DNA from: RUG563 sp024681215
Lineage (GTDB): Bacteria; Bacillota; Clostridia; Christensenellales; Aristaeellaceae
Assembly (NCBI GenBank): GCA_024681215.1
Contig: JAILBG010000056.1
Location: 1 to 11,086 of the forward strand
DNA: 11,086 nucleotides
Direction of reading: 5' to 3'
Position numbers and translations under genes: made by a program. The notes beneath the pieces are model-generated. The model worked only from the letters and a program-made list of their open reading frames with translations, did not search any database and was not told the DNA's origin. Below, piece after piece: positions 7,768-11,086 of this stretch (position 1 is its first letter; every line of letters starts with the position of its first letter).

Positions 7768-7785
7768 ACAGAATATTTCTGCAAC
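7768..7785 (+). promoter_or_regulatory. Possible upstream ArgR operator (ARG box)
   Basis: ACAGAATATTTCTGCAAC matches the E. coli consensus TNTGAATWWWWATTCANW at 11 of the 16 specified positions. It lies about 75 bp (centre to centre) upstream of the better site at the argF start point. Weak alone; its place next to argF is what makes it worth noting. Confidence 0.35.
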
Positions 7786-7812
7786 CAGAATCAAATAAAT
7801 GCAAAAGCACGG

Positions 7813-7841
7813 TTGACAAAACAGCAATTTGATTGTATAAT
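7813..7841 (+). promoter_or_regulatory. Consensus sigma-A promoter of argF
   Basis: A perfect -35 TTGACA (7813-7818) and perfect -10 TATAAT (7836-7841) are separated by exactly 17 bases. Transcription should start near 7848, so the in-frame ATG at 7844 is unlikely to be on the message, supporting the later start of argF at 7874. Confidence 0.93.
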
Positions 7842-7842
7842 A

Positions 7843-7860
7843 CATGCGTATTTATTCATT
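7843..7860 (+). promoter_or_regulatory. Candidate ArgR operator (ARG box) at the argF start point
   Basis: CATGCGTATTTATTCATT matches the ARG-box consensus TNTGAATWWWWATTCANW at 13 of 16 specified positions, with a fully matching right half-site. It begins two bases after the -10 element and covers the predicted start point, where bound ArgR would block polymerase. ArgR itself is not in the window. Confidence 0.55.
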
Positions 7861-7873
7861 CGGAGGTGTTCCC

Positions 7874-8860
7874 ATGTCGCTGAAAGGCCGGCATTTTCTC
7901 AAACTGTTGGATTTTACCCCGGAGGAGATCGGGCAGCTGCTGGATCTCGCGGCGGAACTGAAGCAAAAAAAGAAAGCGGGGATCCCGCATCGGCTGTGCG
8001 AGGGAAAGAACGTGGCGCTGATTTTTGAAAAGACCAGCACCCGCACCCGCTGCGCCTTCGAGGTGGCGGCGGCGGACCTGGGCATGCACCCCACGTATCT
8101 GGATCCCGCGGGTTCCCAGATCGGGAAAAAGGAAAGCATCGCGGACACCGCCCGGGTGCTGGGGCGGATGTACGACGGCATCGAATACCGGGGCTTCGGC
8201 CAGGAGATCGTGGACACCCTGGCGAAATATGCCGGAGTGCCCGTCTGGAACGGCCTCACCAACGAATTCCATCCCACCCAGATCCTGGCGGATTTCCTGA
8301 CGATCCGGGAGCATTTCGGCGCTTTGAAGGGCAGAAAGCTGGTGTATATGGGGGATGCCCGGTACAACATGGGGAATTCCCTGATGGTGGGCTGCGCGAA
8401 AATGGGGCTGCATTTCGTGGCCTGCGCCCCGGAAAAATACTTTCCGGACCCGGCGCTGATCGCGGAATGTCAGGCCATCGCCGCGGAAACCGGGGCGACG
8501 CTGAAATTTGATCCCGATCCCGCCTCCGCCGTGCGGGGAGCGGACGTGATCTATACCGACGTGTGGGTTTCCATGGGCGAGCCGGACGCGGTCTGGGCCG
8601 AGCGGATCAACGATCTGAAGCCCTACCAGGTGACGGAGCGGCTGATGGCCGCCGCCGGGGAACAGTGCCGCTTCATGCACTGCCTGCCCTCCTTCCATGA
8701 TCTGAACACCGGGATCGGCGAGAAGATCCACGAAAAATACGGCCTCACAGCCATGGAAGTGACGGACGAGGTGTTTGAAGGGCCCCAGTCCATCGTATTT
8801 GACGAAGCGGAAAACCGCATGCACACCATCAAGGCCGTCATGGCGGCCACCCTGGCGTGA
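7874..8860 (+). CDS. argF: Ornithine carbamoyltransferase (328 aa)
   Basis: Makes citrulline from ornithine and carbamoyl phosphate in arginine synthesis, in the cytoplasm, usually as a trimer. All family signatures are present: FEKTSTRTR with the carbamoyl-phosphate site STRTR at 55-59, HPTQ at 133-136, DVWVSMGE with the ornithine loop SMGE at 233-236, and HCLPSFHD with catalytic C270 (269-276). The end, ENRMHTIKAVMAATLA, is close to E. coli ArgF/ArgI. I use ATG 7874 (MSLKGRHFLKLLDF): it matches the family N-terminus and has GGAGG at 7862-7866, seven bases upstream. The ATG at 7844 would add ten residues and lies at or before the transcript start. No other arg or arcA/arcC genes adjoin it. 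The consensus promoter with ARG-box-like operators points to biosynthetic rather than catabolic use. Its own terminator is unclear; only weak stems are seen at 8863-8906. Confidence 0.97.
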   Translation: MSLKGRHFLKLLDFTPEEIGQLLDLAAELKQKKKAGIPHRLCEGKNVALIFEKTSTRTRCAFEVAAADLGMHPTYLDPAGSQIGKKESIADTARVLGRMYDGIEYRGFGQEIVDTLAKYAGVPVWNGLTNEFHPTQILADFLTIREHFGALKGRKLVYMGDARYNMGNSLMVGCAKMGLHFVACAPEKYFPDPALIAECQAIAAETGATLKFDPDPASAVRGADVIYTDVWVSMGEPDAVWAERINDLKPYQVTERLMAAAGEQCRFMHCLPSFHDLNTGIGEKIHEKYGLTAMEVTDEVFEGPQSIVFDEAENRMHTIKAVMAATLA

Positions 8861-8915
8861 TCGGCCTGCGATTGGCCCCGCCGCAAAATTTTACCGGATT
8901 TTTTGCTTTTACCCC

Positions 8916-8944
8916 TTTACAAATCGCCTGTGTCATGATAAAAT
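8916..8944 (+). promoter_or_regulatory. Promoter of the tRNA-Ala gene
   Basis: The -35 TTTACA (8916-8921) and -10 TAAAAT (8939-8944) each match consensus at five of six bases and are 17 bases apart. TGA just before the -10 makes it an extended -10 site. The predicted start is near 8951, about 30 bases before the mature tRNA 5' end. Confidence 0.75.
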
Positions 8945-8979
8945 AACTTTCGCGTCCGGGAAATGCCGGGCAGCGAAAC

Positions 8980-9052
8980 GGGGCATTAGCGCAGTTGGTA
9001 GCGCACAACACTGGCAGTGTTGGGGTCAGGAGTTCGAGTCTCCTATGCTCCA
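8980..9052 (+). tRNA. tRNA-Ala (anticodon GGC)
   Basis: A full cloverleaf of 73 bases. The acceptor stem pairs GGGGCAT (8980-8986) with ATGCTCC (9045-9051). The D stem is GCGC/GCGC around AGTTGGTA. The anticodon stem CAACA/TGTTG holds the loop CTGGCAG, with T33 followed by GGC (9012-9018 region). The T arm is AGGAG, TTCGAGT, CTCCT. The third acceptor pair is G3:T70, the identity mark of alanine tRNA, which agrees with the anticodon for GCC codons. Discriminator is A9052. The CCA end is not encoded (TGG follows), so it must be added by nucleotidyltransferase. Confidence 0.97.
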
Positions 9053-9057
9053 TGGAG

Positions 9058-9098
9058 CCCGGAAGCCTTGTAAATCAAGGCTTCCGGGTTTTCCTTTT
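9058..9098 (+). terminator. Rho-independent terminator of tRNA-Ala
   Basis: A perfect 13-bp stem (9058-9070 with 9076-9088, CCCGGAAGCCTTG and its complement) around TAAAT is followed by TTTTCCTTTT. It starts five bases after the tRNA 3' end, so the tRNA is probably a single-gene transcript. Confidence 0.93.
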
Positions 9099-9127
9099 GC
9101 AGCATGGAGGAGCGTTTTTTGGGGTTT

Positions 9128-9149
9128 TTGGCACAAAATTGGCACAAAA
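9128..9149 (+). repeat. Tandem 11-bp repeat, two copies of TTGGCACAAAA
   Basis: Two identical head-to-tail copies (9128-9138 and 9139-9149), spaced by one DNA helical turn, lie 75 bases past the tRNA-Ala 3' end, at the left edge of the gene-poor AT-rich stretch. Such spacing suits a protein-binding site; a leftover integrase arm-type site is one possibility, but no integrase is present. Confidence 0.85.
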
Positions 9150-9212
9150 CCCGATTTCTCATGGCCTGGAAAGCCTTACGGTAATCATTACTCAGGCTCC
9201 TTTCCCATAAAA

Positions 9213-9240
9213 TATAATTTTAATATCTGTTTTGAGGTGA
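9213..9240 (+). promoter_or_regulatory. -10 element and ribosome binding site of the zinc-ribbon stub
   Basis: TATAAT at 9213-9218 lies in an A/T-rich run without a clear -35. GAGGTGA at 9234-9240 is six bases before the ATG at 9247. The expression signals of the truncated gene thus look intact. Confidence 0.45.
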
Positions 9241-9246
9241 CAAAAG

Positions 9247-9306
9247 ATGGCGATTTTGAAATGCAAAATGTGCGGCGGGGACATCCTGCTGAGGGAAACG
9301 GCGTAG
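9247..9306 (+). pseudogene. Truncated zinc-ribbon protein, 19 codons left
   Basis: The frame reads MAILKCKMCGGDILLRETA and then TAG at 9304. The opening M-A-x-x-K-C-K-M-C-G-G is the usual N-terminus of a group of clostridial zinc-ribbon proteins of unknown role, whose first metal knuckle is CxxC (C6 and C9 here). The expected second knuckle (CEYCG-like) is missing, so the zinc site cannot form in one chain. A good Shine-Dalgarno precedes it. The simplest reading is a gene broken soon after its start. A real micropeptide is possible but less likely. Confidence 0.5.
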
Positions 9307-9532
9307 ATTTCACGTTATTCGATTCCAAAGTGTATGAGAGCGAAAAAGACAAAGGTTTCCCGCTGACAACGCTTGTGGATTAATTCAGATGATTGCGGAC
9401 CAGAATAATCGTCTATCGCAACAAAATATTATTTCATCAGTTCATACTGCTCAGGAATCCATTTTGCACTTTGCTTCCGCCAAATATGAAAACGTCACCC
9501 AGGAAACGAGACTTCGGGCTTTGCCCGTATGA
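9303..9532 (+). pseudogene. Frameshifted coding remnant of unknown function
   Basis: From 9303 one frame reads VDFTLFDSKVYESEKDKGF and stops at 9381. From about 9371 another frame continues smoothly: LIQMIADQNNRLSQQN (9380 on), then helical sequence to the TGA at 9530, including 47 codons from an ATG at 9389 that lacks a clear Shine-Dalgarno. Joining them by a one-base shift near 9378 gives a protein-like, hydrophilic, partly coiled-coil sequence. I do not recognise the family. It probably belongs to decayed accessory DNA and may or may not be the same gene as the zinc-ribbon stub. Confidence 0.3.
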
Positions 9533-9559
9533 GCTCGTGTTGTCCTGGGCGGCGTTTTT
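9498..9559 (+). terminator. Large compound hairpin, probable terminator between convergent units
   Basis: Three nested stems stack: CCCAGGA (9498-9504) with TCCTGGG (9543-9549), ACGAG (9506-9510) with CTCGT (9534-9538), and CGGGC (9515-9519) with GCCCG (9523-9527) around TTT. Five T follow on the plus strand (9555-9559); on the minus strand a shorter GTTTT follows nearby. It lies where plus-strand and minus-strand units meet and could stop both. Confidence 0.6.
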
Positions 9560-9577
9560 GTGTGTGAATGCTTTTAT

Positions 9578-9619
9578 ATTCCGGTGTGTCAGCCCTTCAT
9601 TCCGGCGTGTCAGCCCTTC
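9578..9619. repeat. 21-bp tandem duplication over the 3' end of the MalG-type gene
   Basis: Two head-to-tail 21-base copies (9578-9598 and 9599-9619) differ at one base (T at 9585 versus C at 9606). The second contains the last two codons and stop of the permease (minus strand AAG GGC TGA); the first repeats the same codons and stop downstream, without affecting the protein. Confidence 0.9.
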
Positions 9620-10494
9620 ACGGCCCCGGCGGCCACGCCTTTGATGATGTGCTTCTGGCAGGCCAGATAGAAAATAATGATGGGCAGGAGGCTCAGCATG
9701 ATCAGCGCCATCGTCGCGCCCAGGTCCACCCGGCCGTAGCTGCCCTGCAGATACTGAATGTGGATGGGGATCGTCTTGTACTTGGTCTGGTCCAGCACCA
9801 GGTAGGGCAGAAGATAGTCGTTCCACACCCACATGATTTCCAGCACGCCCACGGAAATGAGGGTGGGCTTCATCATGGGGAAAACCACGCTGAAAAAGGT
9901 GCGAATGGGGGTGCAGCCGTCAATAGCGGCGGCCTCCTCGATGTCGATGGGAATGGATTTGACGAAGCCCACAAACATGAACACTGCCAGCCCAGCCCCA
10001 AATCCCAGATAAATCACCGGGATTGTCCAGGGCGTGTCCAGGTGGACTTCCCTGGCGGTATTGGCCAAGGTGAACATCACCATCTGGAAGGGAACCACCA
10101 TGGAAAACACGCACAGGTAATAGACCACCCTGGAAAACAGATCGTTCACCCGGGAAATATACCACGCGGCCATGGAAGTGCAAAACAGGATCAGCGCGGT
10201 GGACACGATGGTGATGTACACGCTGTATCCGGCGGAATAATAGAAGGGATAGTTGCCGAAGGTCATGCCGTTTATGTAGTTGCTGAAGCCCACATAACTC
10301 TCCTTGTTCGGCAGGGCGAACACCTCGGAATTGACGAAGCCGTTTTCCTTAAAGGAATTGTACAGCACGATGATGATGGGCATCATCCAGATCAGGCTGA
10401 TAATGGCAAACAGCACCGTCAGGATGATTTTTCCCGACGTCTGCTTTTCCCGGGGGGTGGGGCTGCCTTTGATTTTCAAAGCCTGCTGCGTCAT
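9610..10494 (-). CDS. Carbohydrate ABC transporter permease, MalG type (294 aa)
   Basis: One of two inner-membrane subunits of a binding-protein-dependent sugar importer (CUT1 family). It has six likely membrane helices, the first at about 23-45 (IILTVLFAIISLIWMMPIII). The EAA loop, which docks the ATPase, reads EEAAAIDGCTPIRTF from 186, with FPMMKP just after. The C-terminus QKHIIKGVAAGAVKG is typical of MalG-like subunits. Its ATG overlaps the stop of the MalF-type gene (ATGA), and GAGGTG lies at 10500-10505. No ATPase gene follows; as in many Firmicutes a shared MsmX-like ATPase may serve it (inference). The substrate is unknown. Nearby glucan and oxidoreductase genes are suggestive only, as they are on other transcripts. 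Confidence 0.95.
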   Translation of the reverse strand: MTQQALKIKGSPTPREKQTSGKIILTVLFAIISLIWMMPIIIVLYNSFKENGFVNSEVFALPNKESYVGFSNYINGMTFGNYPFYYSAGYSVYITIVSTALILFCTSMAAWYISRVNDLFSRVVYYLCVFSMVVPFQMVMFTLANTAREVHLDTPWTIPVIYLGFGAGLAVFMFVGFVKSIPIDIEEAAAIDGCTPIRTFFSVVFPMMKPTLISVGVLEIMWVWNDYLLPYLVLDQTKYKTIPIHIQYLQGSYGRVDLGATMALIMLSLLPIIIFYLACQKHIIKGVAAGAVKG

Positions 10495-11086
10495 TGCTGC
10501 ACCTCTTTTCTGCGGGTGGCTCTCAGCTGGATCAGGGCCAGGGCCGTGACCAGGATGAAGAACAGCACGGCCTTGGCCTGGGCTACGCCGCGCTGATTGG
10601 CGGTGGAGAAGGTCTTGGCGATGTTCAGCGCCAGCATTTCCGTCTGCCCGATGCCACGGCGCACGGGAGCGCCGTTGGTGAGCACCATATTCTGGTCGTA
10701 GAGCTTAAAGCCGTTGGTGAGGGAGAGGAAGGTGCAGATGGTGATGGAGGGCATCACGTTAGGCAGGATGATGTGCCACAGGGTCCTGGGCCCGTTGGCC
10801 CCGTCGATGCGGGCGGCTTCCAGCATGTCTTCCGGCACGGCCTGCAAGCCGGCGATGTAAATGATCATCATGTAGCCCACCTGCTGCCAGCACAGCACCA
10901 CGATCAGGCCCCAGAAGCCGTAATTGGCCTGGATGGACATGCTGACGGGCAGCACGGAATCAATGATGGTTTTCCAGATGTAGCCCAGCACAATGCCGCC
11001 GATCAGGTTCGGTACGAAAAAAACGCCACGGAACAAGTTGCTGCCCCGGATGCTGCGCGTCAGCGCGAAGGCGACGAAGAAAGCCA
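10491..11086 (-). CDS. Carbohydrate ABC transporter permease, MalF/UgpA type (5' part outside window)
   Basis: Partner membrane subunit of the MalG-type protein, again of CUT1 type. The reading frame is open to the right edge: before the TTG at 11036 it reads AFFVAFALTRSIRGSN, ordinary permease sequence, so that TTG is internal and the true start is outside. Visible are LFRGVFFVPNLIGGIVLGYIW, several membrane segments, and the EAA loop LEAARIDGANGPRTLWHIILP. About 198 codons are present of roughly 290-310 expected. A solute-binding protein gene would usually lie just upstream, beyond the window. The stop overlaps the next gene's ATG by four bases, indicating coupled translation. Confidence 0.94.
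   Translation of the reverse strand, partial: AFFVAFALTRSIRGSNLFRGVFFVPNLIGGIVLGYIWKTIIDSVLPVSMSIQANYGFWGLIVVLCWQQVGYMMIIYIAGLQAVPEDMLEAARIDGANGPRTLWHIILPNVMPSITICTFLSLTNGFKLYDQNMVLTNGAPVRRGIGQTEMLALNIAKTFSTANQRGVAQAKAVLFFILVTALALIQLRATRRKEVQQ

Noticed and set aside
2466..7784. A 1,772-codon open frame on the minus strand
   Set aside because: It is the codon-aligned antisense of three well-supported genes that share a frame and lack TTA, CTA and TCA codons. Its protein is low-complexity, rich in H, G, V and A, with no recognisable domain or ribosome binding site.
7844..7873. Upstream ATG giving a ten-residue longer ArgF
   Set aside because: It lies at or before the predicted transcription start, lacks a Shine-Dalgarno, and the added residues are not part of the family N-terminus.
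8863..8906. Possible argF terminator
   Set aside because: Only a 4-bp GGCC stem and an A/T-only-plus-GC 6-bp stem (GCAAAA with TTTTGC) are seen; too weak to list as a feature.
9181..9191. Palindrome GTAATCATTAC
   Set aside because: Five-base arms around one base occur often by chance in AT-rich DNA and no partner site is seen.
8775..9383. Plus-strand open frame of about 200 codons running through the tRNA gene
   Set aside because: It overlaps the end of argF in another frame, the tRNA and its terminator, and has no ribosome binding site. Only its last part may be a real remnant, listed separately.
11034..11036. TTG as start codon of the MalF-type permease
   Set aside because: The frame continues upstream to the window edge with typical permease sequence, so this codon is internal.
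1..11086. CRISPR array, insertion sequence, toxin-antitoxin or defence system
   Set aside because: No regularly spaced repeats, transposase motifs, terminal inverted repeats or defence-family domains were found on either strand.

Overview
The window looks like a GC-rich chromosomal segment of a Clostridia-type Firmicute, perhaps a gut or rumen lineage. The clues are strong AAGGAGG-type Shine-Dalgarno sites, near-consensus sigma-A promoters, a tRNA gene without an encoded CCA, AraC-controlled carbohydrate genes and MalF/MalG-type sugar permeases. The organism assignment is inference; no marker gene settles it.

Layout, left to right. Positions 1-127 (minus) hold the first 42 codons of recG. 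Then come two translationally coupled Gfo/Idh/MocA-family oxidoreductases (minus, 224-2469, ATGA overlap), closed by a strong terminator. They diverge from an AraC-family regulator (plus, 2643-3524) that is their most likely controller. After a terminator and a new promoter comes a two-gene unit (plus, 3720-7703): a branching enzyme of the eukaryotic GBE1 type, then a right-handed beta-helix protein resembling GH141-like carbohydrate-active enzymes. Next is argF, ornithine carbamoyltransferase (plus, 7874-8860), behind a consensus promoter with candidate ArgR operators. A tRNA-Ala(GGC) gene follows (8980-9052) with its own promoter and a strong terminator.

Positions 9099-9609 are visibly more AT-rich and hold no intact gene. 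They contain an 11-bp tandem repeat, a 19-codon zinc-ribbon stub with intact translation signals, frameshifted coding fragments, a large compound hairpin and a 21-bp tandem duplication covering the end of the next gene. This looks like decayed accessory DNA beside a tRNA. The right end (minus, 9610-11086) carries two coupled sugar ABC permeases, MalG-type complete and MalF-type cut by the window edge.

Functionally the window is mostly carbohydrate handling: sugar uptake, NAD(P)-dependent oxidation of sugars or polyols, alpha-glucan branching and a predicted polysaccharide-active beta-helix protein, with arginine biosynthesis and a tRNA between. I see no defence system, CRISPR array or intact mobile element. 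The most interesting items are the eukaryotic-type branching enzyme paired with an apparently cytoplasmic beta-helix protein, the argF operators, and the decayed tissue after the tRNA.
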